Below are positions 34,381 to 53,858 of a stretch of DNA of 64,000 nt, piece by piece. This stretch comes from Antedon mediterranea (taxonomy: Eukaryota; Echinodermata; Crinoidea; Comatulida; Antedonidae), in assembly GCF_964355755.1 (NCBI RefSeq), contig NC_092673.1, forward strand, positions 25,115,001-25,179,000, written 5' to 3'. A model generated the notes under the pieces. That model was not told where the DNA came from, did no database searches, and saw only the letters and a list, made by a program, of their open reading frames with translations. The first letter of the stretch is position 1; every line of letters starts with the position of its first letter. Both the position numbers and the translations under genes were made by a program.

Positions 34381-34753
34381 ATTTCCTCGTGCATGGGAGG
34401 AACTACCGGTAGAAATAAGGGATTCATTAATTTTAAATACAGGTATTAAGACTTTTATAAATAAGCTTAAAATATATTTTAAGTAAGATTTTGGTATGTA
34501 TTGACGATTTTTAATGATACTGTAATATATTTTAATTTATTTTGATATAGTATTATATGCAATTTTAATGTTTAATTACAAATTTTATTCTAAATGTTTT
34601 TTTATACAATCAGTGCAATAGGAGACCTACTAGATAGTGATTAAGTTTGCTTTTTAGGAATCCTGTCTCTGCCTGGTTTTGTGTGATGTTTTCTTGTTCT
34701 TGTCCATGTTTTTTTTTATATTGTATTATGAGACAAAATAAATGAAATGAAAT

Positions 34754-36223
34754 CTTCGAGACGTCATATGGCTGCATCCGGTTTGAAATTTAAAAATCCG
34801 GCTGTATAGATTTGAGGACATGTCCCTGTAGTATATTCATGCCAAATCCCAGCTCAATACTACAAATAATAAGGGAGGAGCAGTACTTTAAAAATCGCAC
34901 TTTTTACTCAATAGTGTCCAGATGGAGGAGGAGAAAATGAGTAAGTCCTAGACTCGGGTACCCCGAGTAAAAAGTATTTAGTTTGATGTGGTTAAATGAT
35001 TCCAGAGCATCATACGTCATGTTTCTAGCTATTCTTTCAGGTCAATTGATAACTCTTGCAAAGCGCGAACATTTCTAGTAAACATACTTTTTAAATAATG
35101 AAATGAATTTTTTGTATTGTTTCTTTTGTCTATCTGGATATGAAGTGTTTTTTCAAAATACCAGACTAAACATTTTGGCAAATTTAAGCCTAATACAGGT
35201 CAAATTAGCAATTGAAGTGACGGTACCTGTTGTATGTTAACAAGAGTGAAAACTCTTGAGGTAGATTTTTCTATGCACTTGCGACGTCACAGCAATCTAC
35301 GGCGACGGCTGTACGGCGAGCGCGTGCGGCGATACCGTACGTCTCGCGATTGTTCGGAAATCATATATGTACATTCCTAATACGTTGTTAAAATATGGTT
35401 CTCGGTAAAGTTGTCCTTTAAGTGTAACAAAGATTTTAGTAACAGTAATTAAATTTTGTTATAGAAAGGCGTTTGGACTTTCAAATGCAATTAAGCCACA
35501 TTTGTATTTAATGTACTTGAGGTCTACCGACGTATTTATCATTTTAGGATTACGGTAACCCAAAGTGGACACAGCAAGTGGATAAGTGTAGGAAGAATTC
35601 CGGGCTCTTCTTTTTAAAGCAGACTACAATCATTTAGTATATGTTCTACAATAATGGTTCAGTTTTATAAATCAGTTGTTGAAAGTGTTATATTATACAG
35701 TTGTTCTTGGTTTGGTACGGCTGTGAAAATTATGACGATAAACACGCTATAAATAAAATTGTTAACAGTGCTTCTCCTAAGCAATGTTTATCATAAATGG
35801 CCCATTCATCTCGGTAATTCCCACAATGTGGAGTGGTTAAAAAGAAAACTCATCATAAAAAAATGGTTTTCTGGTGGGACTATCAATCTCCTCATACAAC
35901 CATCACCAGCTTTGAATCATACATTTCCAAACTTTCTTAGCTAGGGTCAATATTTAATTGTAGATAAACCTACGTTCACACTATGTACAGATTCCACCAT
36001 TTTTGTGTGTGGAAAAAAGGGGTGTAGTATTTCAGAATAGAACCGTTCACAGAATGGATTCCGTAACAAAAATCAAACAATTTGGTACCGTACATAAACA
36101 CGTACCGTATTTAATCGAATAAACGTCATGTGCTTTTTTTGTGCAGGAGTGTTTTTAGGGGAATTTATACGAGAGAGGCTGTAATATGGTAACATGTATA
36201 CTCAAATAAATAGCCCAAGATAT
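34754..36223. other. Intergenic DNA with a LINE relic
   Basis: At about 35640-35785 the plus strand encodes MVQFYKSVVESVILYSC, then SWFGTAV, then INKIVNSAS, the C-terminal signature of another LINE family, with a frame break near 35730. Otherwise there is AT-rich DNA and a GC-richer stretch at 35280-35340. No host gene was seen. Confidence 0.55.
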
Positions 36224-36443
36224 GAAAAAATACAACACAATTAATATCGAGAAGTGATAAAATACAGTAAAAATTGTATCAAAGTGCTTGATAAATTGTA
36301 GATTATGTCAATCAATGAATTCTAATACAAATAGAAAAAATACAACACAATTAATATCGAGAAGTGATAAAATACAGTAAAAATTGTATCAAAATGCTTG
36401 ATAAATTGTAGATTATGTCAATCAATGAATTCTAATACAAATA
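36224..36443. repeat. Two 110 bp direct repeats
   Basis: GAAAAAATACAACACAATTA to TCTAATACAAATA is present twice head to tail (36224-36333 and 36334-36443). The copies differ by one base (AAAGTGC versus AAAATGC) plus the copy ends. A recent tandem duplication. Confidence 0.9.
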
Positions 36444-37211
36444 GAAATGGGTTTTAATACAATGTACTGGGGCATTTATTCGAAAGGGGGATGCGTTTAT
36501 TCCAAATGATTTTATATGGGGTGGCGGGGGTTCGTGTAATAAAAGCGGGGCGTTTATTTTAATAAATACGTTATATAGGCCTAAACGTTTTTAATAGAAT
36601 TTATAAACTGATCTAACATGGATATTTATGTCTGTGACTTCAAGTGCTGACGTTGGACACTCAATTGTATTTTTTTTGTACCAGCATTTAAGGTCTATTA
36701 TCAATATTACCGTCTGTTACAACATTCTAAACTCATTGTAGCTTTGTGAGTTGGAGCGCGTAGTTCGTGGTTGCTGTAACCGGTAAGTAATTTTCAATGT
36801 ACTGTATATGCCTACCACACGTATAAAATAAAGTAGGTTTATTGTTTATGGGAATAATTTGCGCACGGGGTAACATTGTCAATATCAGGATTTTCAATAA
36901 CTAAATTTAAACTGTTGATTTGCGATATTGTTTGTTGTTTCTTTGGACATTGTCGACAAAGAGTAGATGTTTAATATTGATGATTAATGAATATTTATAA
37001 TAAGAACCTAATGGTGTTAAATACATTTTTGTGTTACTACACAAAGATCGGTGTATATAATTAAATGTTAACACTATTACTGCTAAAATAATTAATGGAA
37101 TCCAGAAAGGCTTAGTTATATTTTTAATAAGGCTTTTACTAATCTTCAGCAATGACAAATATTGCAATTTCAAACAAGTTATTATATTGTGTGTGTATTC
37201 ACTCAACAGCA

Positions 37212-38036
37212 ATGTTTCGACACACGGTTGTTTGTTTGTGGGTGTTAGCAGCTACAGCGTGCATCGTATGTGCTCTAAGTGAAGATGTCGCTTTGAAGAA
37301 TTTCGCCCAGACGTCTAAGCAATCAAAACTAGTTTCAACCAAACAAGAGTCGAACTTGAGGAAAAACAACAATGTTTTCAGTGATGAATCGAAATCAAAA
37401 GATATTAAAAAGGATATCAATCGGTACCATGTTTACAACTACCATCGATTCTTCTGGAATAAAGGTCATCTTTATTTGTACATTCGACAGACAATAAAAC
37501 GTATCCACCGGGGTAAAACAATGTCCTACGCAGATTTCAGACAACGATCTTTTCTCAGACTATTGCAATACCGATGGTACCATCACCGCCTGTATTTCAA
37601 AATTCACGACAGCCCATTTTCAAGATGGAGATTCATCAAATCGTATATTCTTAATCACAAGTTGTACACTTACCATAATGGCCGATACCGTCATAATTGG
37701 GGTATACACTCTTCAAAACCATTCTTTTTCTGGTTCCGACGTCGTCTTTACTACCGTATCAAACGAGGCCGATTTTTATTCTACGGACACGTTCGTTATA
37801 GATGGAAACACGGAAGTCTGTACTACCTTCATCGCAGAGGCATCCATAGTAAATGGGTTCTGGTTCGTACATATAAAAAACATGGCAGTACTTATCACTA
37901 TCGCAATGGTCGCTACGTACGTAGTCGTAGTCGGAATTATCGCAAGCATCATTATCGCCACAGATTAAATAATCGACGATGGAGCACAAGACGATATCGC
38001 ACGAATGTATACCAAGTGCATCGCAATGATAAATAA
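37212..38036 (+). CDS. Secreted His/Arg/Tyr-rich basic protein (274 aa)
   Basis: A smaller relative of the protein at 17200. Seen: a signal peptide (about 1-21), a hydrophilic Lys/Ser/Asn segment (22-72), then basic aromatic sequence to the end. The part RRRLYYRIKRGRF...RYRWKHGSLYYLHRRG...KWVLV...KKHGSTYHYRNGRYV aligns in order with the 65/67-residue unit of the larger gene; an earlier, weaker unit precedes it. It has about 21 His and no Cys after the signal peptide, unlike the larger protein. A probable non-coding exon ends at 36782 (CCG|GTAAGT) and the coding exon begins at an acceptor ending 37209; an in-frame ATG at 37152 would put extra residues before the signal. AATAAA overlaps the stop codon; another lies near 38268. 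Function unknown; probably extracellular. Confidence 0.85.
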   Translation: MFRHTVVCLWVLAATACIVCALSEDVALKNFAQTSKQSKLVSTKQESNLRKNNNVFSDESKSKDIKKDINRYHVYNYHRFFWNKGHLYLYIRQTIKRIHRGKTMSYADFRQRSFLRLLQYRWYHHRLYFKIHDSPFSRWRFIKSYILNHKLYTYHNGRYRHNWGIHSSKPFFFWFRRRLYYRIKRGRFLFYGHVRYRWKHGSLYYLHRRGIHSKWVLVRTYKKHGSTYHYRNGRYVRSRSRNYRKHHYRHRLNNRRWSTRRYRTNVYQVHRNDK

Positions 38037-38464
38037 AATTTCTAACAATGTTTCCATAAACCCACTGAAAATCCATTTAATATTCAAAAGTAAAACATCA
38101 ATACATTGAGCTTTTTTTCTCTGGTATATACGCAACAGGAAAAGTAATCAGGTTTTTTTTGTTATGCAATAGCTAGCCCTAGGCTCTATATGAATCTCAT
38201 ACAACATTTTTCTTTGATTTATTGTGTCAACCGTTTTCATAAAACTATTTCTTCCGTATAATAGAAAGCAAATAAATGTATTATTTTGAAATGGCGGACG
38301 AATAAAAAGCAACAAACAGATGTTATTTGTTCAAATATATTGTTTAAATTTCCATAAAGGAAATGTTGAAATTATGAAAAAAACCTTTCTCCGCACTTTT
38401 AATAAATAATGTTGACAGCAAACGCACTTTGTGTGTTAGGCCGAGCAAGCCAATGTCTGATTTC

Positions 38465-41332
38465 TTATTCATTCTTGTCATCGCCTGTTGACTGGATCTT
38501 CAAAAGCTGCACGGTTCCATAATCGTTAGTAGGCGGATCATCGTTCGAGGTATCACACAATGTTTCTTCTTCTTCTTCTAGGTCTACTGCAGCCTTACTA
38601 TGATGATAGCCATATTTTGCATATATAATCAACCCTTTAATATATGAAAAGTATATTATTACCCAAAATAGAAACATTAGGTACATCCATACATTTAGGA
38701 AGCATTCGATTTTCGACGACAAAGAACGCATAGGGGGTAGGGGGGGGGGGTTGTTTGGGGGGGGGGGGGGGAGGGGGTTGTTGCGGGGTTAGTGGGACGT
38801 TTTTCATCACTGTGTTCTTCGACACGAGTTTTTGTTGTTGTCTTCTACGTCCAGACGACGACCGACGACGCATGCGTATGTCATAGGTCATCCCAAATCT
38901 TAATTCAAATGCTGCGGATAGAGTAGCCAAACAAAATAGAGTTTGAAATACCTCACTTTTTGCTTTAGTTTTATTAGTTTTATCGTGATCTCAAATGGTT
39001 TTCGATGGCATCATTCATATTCTCGATTTATTGAATGGCAGTGCTGCAACCAAATGTTAAACGTTAAAAGGTACTAACTCTTACCTATTAATACCCATAT
39101 AGCAAAACGAATCCACGTAAATATCGACAAATTTACCAAAAGCACAATGTTGAAAAGCATGGAAAAAGCTGGAACAAATGGTACATACGGAGTCTGGGAA
39201 AAAATAACATTTAAAATAGATTTAGCTACACTTATAAATGCAACTTATGGACGATAACGAACGAAGATAAATAGGTCTATACAAATAGGCCCTATTTTTT
39301 CTAACAGAACAAAAAATGGATAAGTTATAATCCTAGATCTATACGATTAATACGGTCTTAGTAAAATCAAATGATGCAGTGATCAATAAGAACAATATGA
39401 ATTTAATTTTTTGGAATCAATATTTATCGGCGTATATTTGGAAACATATACAGTACAATTAGTCTTTAGACCATTACCAGATCACCAGAAATACTAAGTT
39501 TATGAAGTCACGGCGATCGGTCAGATCAGCATTATCATGCAACATTTTAAATTTAAAAATACATTCCTGTTAGGTTTAACCAGACCTTTTGGTAGCCTCA
39601 ACTATATTTGTGACTTAGGTTCAAATTGCGAACAATTTGGCATCTCTGTCACTATGGCAATGTCACTATGGCAAGACGTTTTAGTTTTTATATTATTGTT
39701 TTATGGAGTGCGTTTTCTAAAGAAATAATAGAGTGAAATTAACAAGTTGTATTAGCCTACATGTCTTACCCGAAAAGTCAACTCTTCGTTATTCTGGTAG
39801 TGCATCAATATAACAGCAAATGAAAATATGCATCCAAGTATAAATAGGAAAAACAGTATAATATAAATCCAAGACCCTTTCATGACGTCATTGTGGTTTA
39901 GCATAACAACTACACAGGCGCAACACAGTGCATACGCTATCGTTGCTATTGCAACAGTACGTCCGGGAACTTCACTCGCCAAGAAATTTAAACATTGAAA
40001 TTTCGGTTTTAATGTTCCACTTAATTCGCCAACACGGCTGCGACAAAGGTCCGTTGAAAGGCTACATTGCTTGTTAAACATTTTAACGTTTTCTTCTTCA
40101 GGTCTGTACCGAAGGTTTATAACAGACCCTGAAACAACTGTGTAACAGATTAAACTTCCAATATTAAGAGATTCAACCAAGGCGTAAAAGTCTACGAACA
40201 AAACCACAAGTATTGTAATTCCTCCGAATATTAGAGTTGCTGTAACCGGCACACGATTTCTTGATGAAACTTGTGATAACTGTGTAAACATGAGTCCATC
40301 TTTAGCCATTGAATAGACAAATCTTGGCAGCGCATGTAAGGTTACCAACGTGGATCCAGAAACAGAAAATGTCAACGCCACTACAATAACGTATGTTGGA
40401 ACGACTTCTCCAAGCTGTTGAAAAGCATCTGAAAGTGGCACGATCGGATTTATTTCACACCATGGTACAATCAGCGTTAACGTGCTCACTAATACTAAAT
40501 TAATACAGGTGTTAACTAAGACGGCAGATAGTAAAGCTTTTGGAACACTTTTTACGGGGTCTATACATTCCTCGCTAGATATACAAATAACTTCAAACCC
40601 AGCATAAAGGAAGAACAATTTGGCAGATCCCGACACAACACCACCGAAACCGTACGGAAAAAATCCACCGTAGTTTGACCAGTTAGAAAAGTTGATATGA
40701 GGAACCCCATAACCTTCAAGAATAGCTATAAACGTCATTACAAATATAACGACGATTGCATTTATACGCGATGATATTTTAACTCCAAATAGAAGAATTA
40801 TTGTAAAACATAATATCATAAATGCGGCAAGTAAATCTGGATAGTTGGCTAAAAATGGCGTATTCCATTCCTTTCCATTCAATATATAATTCACTGTTAA
40901 ATTGTGTAGGACATCGCCAAACATGTTATCGATAGTTGATGACAATGCACGAGATAAACTTCCAGCACAAGCTACATATTCTAATATCATATTCCATCCT
41001 ATTATAAACGCCCATATTTCACCAATTGTCAGATAAGTATATAGGTAGGCGCTACCAGCTTGCGGAATTCGACAGCAAAATTCTGCGTAGCATAAGGCTG
41101 AAAGCAAGGCCGAGGCAGCCGCGATGAGTATTGAGACATCTACAGCTGGACCTGCCAGTGTGGCAGCAACAGACCCACATAAAATAAACACACCAACACC
41201 AAGAACATAACTTAATGCAATAAATGTTAAATCAAATGTTGTTAAGCATCTGTTAAGCTTTGTCTTTAAAATATCTGAACGAATTATCTTTCGTCGAATT
41301 ATATTTGCGAATATATTTTTAAACTTTTCCAT
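38465..41332 (-). CDS. Cationic amino-acid transporter, SLC7A1-4 (CAT) type
   Basis: Three exons join in phase: 41332-39770, 39193-39085 and 38634-38465, giving 613 residues, near the usual size for CAT proteins. Such proteins carry arginine, lysine or ornithine across the plasma membrane. Seen: a basic N-terminus, then TM1 with LSYVLGVGVFILCGSVA (the conserved G-x-G-x-F type motif), AGPAVDVSILIAA, YAEFCCRIPQAGSAYLYTY, an ICISSEECIDPVKSVPKA loop motif, and a C-terminal half with TPYVPFVPAFSM, TWIRFAIWVLIG and YGYHHS, a CAT hallmark. About 14 membrane segments are expected. The C-tail is acidic (EEEEE). Introns have GT/AG ends; the second holds a poly-G tract. Whether it is CAT1-3-like or the SLC7A4/14 branch was not resolved. 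It converges with the basic repeat gene. Confidence 0.92.
38730..38775. repeat. Poly-G tract in a CAT intron
   Basis: Two long G runs (9 and about 15) within 45 bp, on the strand opposite to transcription. The 97-codon Pro-rich frame here is low complexity. Confidence 0.9.
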
Positions 41333-44144
41333 ATCAATTCAATTTCCGTATCGACCACTGATCACTTTCTAAGAATATAAAAGCATGTAACTGAATTATT
41401 ACTGGTTTTTGTCTTAATGTAACTTGTTTAATTCAACAGATATGACAATAGTACAATACAGTTTATTTCTTTTACATAGCATTATACGCCAGTTTAGCTG
41501 CCTCGGGGTTGAAAATCGGTTCCCTCGAATATAGGCCTATACTTTAGCATAATTGTGAGTAATAGACTTAACTAAAACAACTACAGTAGAGTAAAACAAC
41601 TACTGGACAGTATAAAACACTTCAGTACCTTATTATGACTGATATGCCTACCGGATATTCCAACAAACTTCTTGATTTGAATAACAATTTTAACCATTAA
41701 AGATATCCATTCCCGTCCACTAAAATGACTAAGACGTCATATTATATACAGTGGCTATAGCTCGAATCCATTTGTAAGCATGCATTGCTGGAGTTTTACA
41801 ATACCCTTTATACTTCTTTAGATTCTTTCAGTTGTTTAATTCAGTATAATACCTCAAATAGCACGTATTCAACGCACAATACAAAAGCACTCTTTTCACT
41901 AACAAAAGTATTTTAATATTAAATAAGCGTTGTGTGACGGTACATTTTATCAGGAAGAGTTAAATTAAACTCTTCCCTGATCTTATCAATATATTATGTG
42001 TTGTGACGCTTGTGCGACAGAGTTAAATTATAGGCCTACCTTAAACAATTTTGAATTCGACTGTATCATAGACATATGTATGTAGAAAAATAACCGTATA
42101 TACACCGACACTTCGTTTGTCTGTAGGCCTACTCGTTTTAATGCTTTTTATTTGAGATGCATGCGTTTACACGTGAACCATGGAGGTATAATTATACCTC
42201 CAGCGTGAACCATCTGTCATAATATTAGGCCTACGTGTATGAAATTAGTCATTAGTCATTAACTTGTTTAAAGGATAGTGGATATAATGGGTTTTCACAT
42301 GCGATGCAACAATACGAATTATGTTGGGAGTGGCAATACATATTTGATTTACGGTGGCCTGTAAGTGTCACACATGCAACGACAAGGATTCTGTAGGGAT
42401 TGGCAATGCATATTTGATTTACGGTGGGCCGTAAGTGTCACGCATGCAACGATACGGAATCTGTAGGGAGTGGCAATGTATATTTGATTAACGGTGGCCC
42501 GCAAGGGTCACGCAAACTTTTATAAACATGTCACGGCAATAGAAAAAAAAAACATCAGCGGCATCAATGCTACAGTGAACACTGTAATACTGTTTTTACT
42601 GTGGAAAACTTCAACACAAAGAAGAAAACAAAAAAATCCACAATCATCAGTATTTATTTATGAATTAAGATTGTTAATTCAGAATGGTTTTTTTTGCAGC
42701 CACCCACCCCAGTGTTAAAAGCAACCAATGGAAAACACCGGAACAATGCCGTGGGTATCGGAACGAAATTGTAACATTAATATAATAATACTGAGCATTT
42801 ATAAAGCGTTCTTGAACATTGCTGTAAGACCGAAAGTTGTTTTAATTAAAAGTTGTCATTAAGGACTTTGCCTCAACCCCCACTATTTAAATTCAAGCAT
42901 ACAAAACCTACCGAAACGTTATATATAATATAGCTCAAATGTATCTAGTCATTCTGCTCTTTTAAAAGTGTGCTTTTTGCGTAAAATATACATACCAGCA
43001 TACCATAAAAGAAGATCTACAAAGGCAGGAAGGTTTGTTGGAGAAACTAACCATGAGATGATAGTTTGAATCTCAATGAATAACTGCGTTAATTTTTTAT
43101 TTACAGTAATATATATAAATTATATAATATCCAATTTGCAGACAGTACTGTTTTGATCTTATCAGATCTCGTCAGTGCATAATATAATTATTTAATAAAA
43201 ATAATGTTATTTAATGTAATATTCTTAAAGATATGCAACATGAATGTGCTTCTCTTATTCCTTTTGATTTCATTTATTTAAAGGTAGGGCAATAAAGTCA
43301 AGCTTGTAAAACCAAAAAAAGTCTAAAAAATATGATTGGCATTTCTTTTTATCAGGGTACTGTATCTTTTCTCCATGCCGTCATAGTTATATCATGGTTA
43401 TATACAGTAGTTTCTTATCTTCAACACATCTAACATCAAGAAAATCGCCATCACATCATGGATAAACCATGAGGCATACAATAATGATATAACAACAACA
43501 AAATTAATAATAAAAACTATGTAATTCTTTTCCAGACTTTAAATTGTAAAATATTAGATCCAAGTATATATATTTATTATTTTTGCTTAATTTAACATAT
43601 CAGTTATTTACTATATTCCAAATTTTCTTATTCAGATTTTTAATTCTCATGTAACCAATATTTATTTATAGGCTTTTGTTTTTCTTTAACTTTACTGTTA
43701 TTGTTGTATGTGTATTTTATCCAAATGATCAGCAATTGTTGGATGGATTACCCTTATTTAATATGGTTTTAAAAAAACCAATAAAAAAAAACACGATGTT
43801 TATATAAAAAAAGTCTCATTTGAGGCTTAGAAAGTGGTAGAACCAGTTGTTAGTTACAACCATGGCACTAGTTCAGGATTAACCTTGGACTTTTTCATTG
43901 AAAGGCATGCATGTTAACCACCAAGCTGCAGCTCCACCAGAATACCAATATAAAGCATTTGGATTGTGCAAGAAAGGTTTTAAAATTCCACTTCATATTT
44001 TGTGTAAAAATAAATAGAAGAGATAGAAACAGATACAACAGTCTGTTCTGAAAGCTGTTTTGAGAAATTAAAGAAAAAATTCCTGACCATGCATTATCTA
44101 TTGATACTGAAACTAACATGCTGATTTACACCACTCCAGTACCT
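41333..44144. other. Intergenic DNA with a 69 bp tandem array
   Basis: 42296-42520 holds about 3.3 copies of a unit containing GGGAGTGGCAATACATATTT, then GATTTACGGTGGCC, then GTAAGTGTCAC. A 31 bp palindrome lies at about 41951-41981 (AGGAAGAGTT...AACTCTTCCCT), and GGAGGTATAATTATACCTCC at about 42183. The remainder is AT-rich DNA that includes the 3' UTR of the Deltex gene. No gene was recognised. Confidence 0.6.
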
Positions 44145-52018
<7,874 letters not shown>

Positions 52019-52099
52019 GATGACTAAAAGATACATAAATATTTATTAAACATTTAAGTTAACATAAAAACTTTAAAACAAAAACATAAGCAGGAATTG

Positions 52100-52310
52100 T
52101 GTGAAAACAAAGTTTAACACGATTCTATTTTGAGAACTGAGTGGGCGTGGTACAATCCTCTTGGACCACGCTGCTCTCACGTCTCCAACAATCATTCAGT
52201 AAGATATTTTTTATCTCCCCCCCCCCCTTTTCCCGCCCACCCACATGTAATATCACATGAACTACAAGACGGGCTTTTTCATGAGCATCCCTGTGATATT
52301 ACAAAAATAA
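52100..52310 (+). repeat. Diverged solo Ngaro terminal repeat
   Basis: In the order of the complement of A2-spacer-B2, it shows ACACGATTCTATTTTGAGAA, a GGGCG block, a CACG...CTCTC stretch, a C-rich tract followed by CCCGCCCA, and GAGCATCCCTGTG. Similarity to 23803-23957 is patchy; it may be a related family rather than the same one. Confidence 0.4.
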
Positions 52311-52764
52311 AATCTGCGTCTAACTTTAATTATACATCCACAATCACATGCAGGTTACACGTTTAGAATGTTCATTTTTCCAATAAAATTTTAATATGCC
52401 AGAAAATGATGATGTATGCTTATATTCTTTGTATATCAAAATAGTAATACACCTATACACAATGCCTCATTTGACTAGACAAACAAAATTGTAATTGATC
52501 ATTCAAATTAACAGAATTTAGCTAAAAAACATTGTCTCAATCATGTGATAAATTAATGAATTTAATTAAACACAATCTGCATAATCATTGGTCTTTTACA
52601 AAACACATACGGTGTATATAAAAAACATTAAAGTTTACTGAAAGGATCTGTATCTTAATAATATTAATAATATATAGAAAATAAATACAATATAACTTGA
52701 AAAATATGTGGCTAGGTAGAAATATTATTTTCTCCATGTTGCCAACTGGCTTAATCACCTCTAA

Positions 52765-53104
52765 TGCACTTGTCAATTGTATGACCCACTATACGACCCC
52801 CGGGAGAGGTGCATCATGGGTGCGTCATTTACAAATAATTACTGACGTAGGGGTACGTAAAAAAACCTAGAAGGTACGTCACATCAATGAACGATGGTGT
52901 GTCAATGTTCGTCACTTTACCATTCAAAATATCATAAACATGGTCACAGTGCGTCAAAATGGGTGCGTCATGGTCATCTAAAGGTAAGTCAAATTAGTGA
53001 CGCATGGGTGTGTCATGGTATTCATAATGTATGACACATATCGGACAAATGACGCACCTCTTCTGGGGGTTGTATAGTGGGTCGTCATACAATTGACAAG
53101 TGCA
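52765..53104. mobile_element. 340 bp MITE with 51 bp TIRs and TAA duplication
   Basis: TGCACTTGTCAATTGTATGA at the left is mirrored at the right end, and the inverted identity extends to GAGAGGTGC. TAA flanks both sides (52762-52764, 53105-53107), as for PIF/Harbinger-type insertions. The interior repeats TGCGTCA/TGACGCA many times. Confidence 0.85.
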
Positions 53105-53858
53105 TAATCATACTATCTAAACTAGGCCTAAGTTTTATTTACTGTCTTTACTCTTTAAAGATGTATAATTGTTGGCCAAAACATGATAAAAAAATAAGAT
53201 GAATAAAATCAAACTTTGAATAGGCCAATTTGCAGTTTTATTTTAATCAAGATGATTTCGCTATTTTTATAAGGGGAGAAAATTAACTGTTAGTGTTAGT
53301 GTTACATACTGTTTAAATAACCACACAACCCCGTTGTCAGGATCTAGGAATTTTCCAGGGCATAACAACGACATACAGTACTGTACTGAGTATTTCAGGC
53401 ACGGCCTCCACTCTAGAGGCATAGCCTATGCCATATAGGCCTACCTAGGCCCTATTTATACTAGCCCTGGCCCCTAGAGGCCTAGGCTTCTGCCTAGCTA
53501 CTAAGTACTATAGCTAGGCCTCTATCTAGATTCGTTAGCAGTGGCACCTTGACCAATTTTCAGGTAATAAAAACATAAATAGTTAAACAAAATAGAATTA
53601 TTAAAATAGAAAGTAAACACACTCTGAGCTGTCCTTAATTAACTATCAGCGGATCGCATACGCCATCTTTTTAAGAATAATACTCGGAAATTCCAACTTG
53701 AATTTGATTGGACAGTACACACAGCAGGCCTTATGAGTCATAGCGGGGAATTTCCAGAATTGCATTTTTTTTACCAGTGGATTTTTTAGAATCATCACAA
53801 TTTGGACACAATTTGATAACATTTCAAAAGCATCATTCATTATTAGCGCTAGCCAAAC

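Larger units (their letters stand above)
23586..34383 (-). mobile_element. Ngaro-type tyrosine-recombinase retroelement with split direct repeats
   Basis: Read on the minus strand the order is A1 (34380-34266), a leader with satellite, gag-like frames (32512-31484), reverse transcriptase-RNase H-tyrosine recombinase (27264-24568), B1 (24171-23957), A2 (23957-23843), a 39 bp spacer, and B2 (23803-23589). The A copies are 115 bp each and appear identical; the B copies are 215 bp each and appear identical. This A1-B1-A2-B2 plan is the split direct repeat of Ngaro/PAT elements. No methyltransferase domain lies between RNase H and recombinase, which favours Ngaro. It is dead: gag is frameshifted, pol has one nonsense codon, and a 4.2 kb DNA transposon sits between the two. 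It is inserted within the LINE C-terminal coding sequence. Confidence 0.9.
22500..34740 (+). mobile_element. Second LINE, split by a Ngaro-type element
   Basis: The 5' part (22500-23585) encodes SGVPQGSVLGPMLFNIF, a YADDT catalytic motif at about 22615-22630, and a C-terminal domain (RPIIEYGIPAWLPYQ, then LGLSSLEKL). It breaks off at about 23586 after KYSIFP. The missing C-terminus, PRAWEELPVEIRDS and onward to a stop near 34486, resumes at about 34383 after a 10.8 kb insertion. The 3' UTR runs to AAATAAATGAAATGAAA at about 34737-34753. A repeat is also inserted at 22921-23170. The 5' end is truncated. Confidence 0.85.
52024..53858. promoter_or_regulatory. Divergent intergenic region between the Deltex and RRM-repeat genes
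   Basis: It separates two head-to-head genes and should contain both promoters. No TATA box was seen near either start. It holds a diverged Ngaro-repeat relic (52100-52310), a MITE (52765-53104) and GGCCTAG-rich DNA (53440-53530). A non-coding first exon of the Deltex gene could lie here; none could be fixed by eye. Confidence 0.5.

Noticed and set aside
37678-38076. Overlapping frames on both strands at the small basic protein gene
   Set aside because: Only the frame from 37212 has a signal peptide and aligns with the repeat unit; the others are its shadows.
38637-38930. 97-codon Pro-rich minus-strand frame in the CAT intron
   Set aside because: It is produced by the poly-G tract and overlaps an intron with clear GT/AG ends.
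53646-53840. Minus-strand frame as a possible first exon of the Deltex gene
   Set aside because: It carries no domain signature, and no donor matching the phase needed at 52023 was found.
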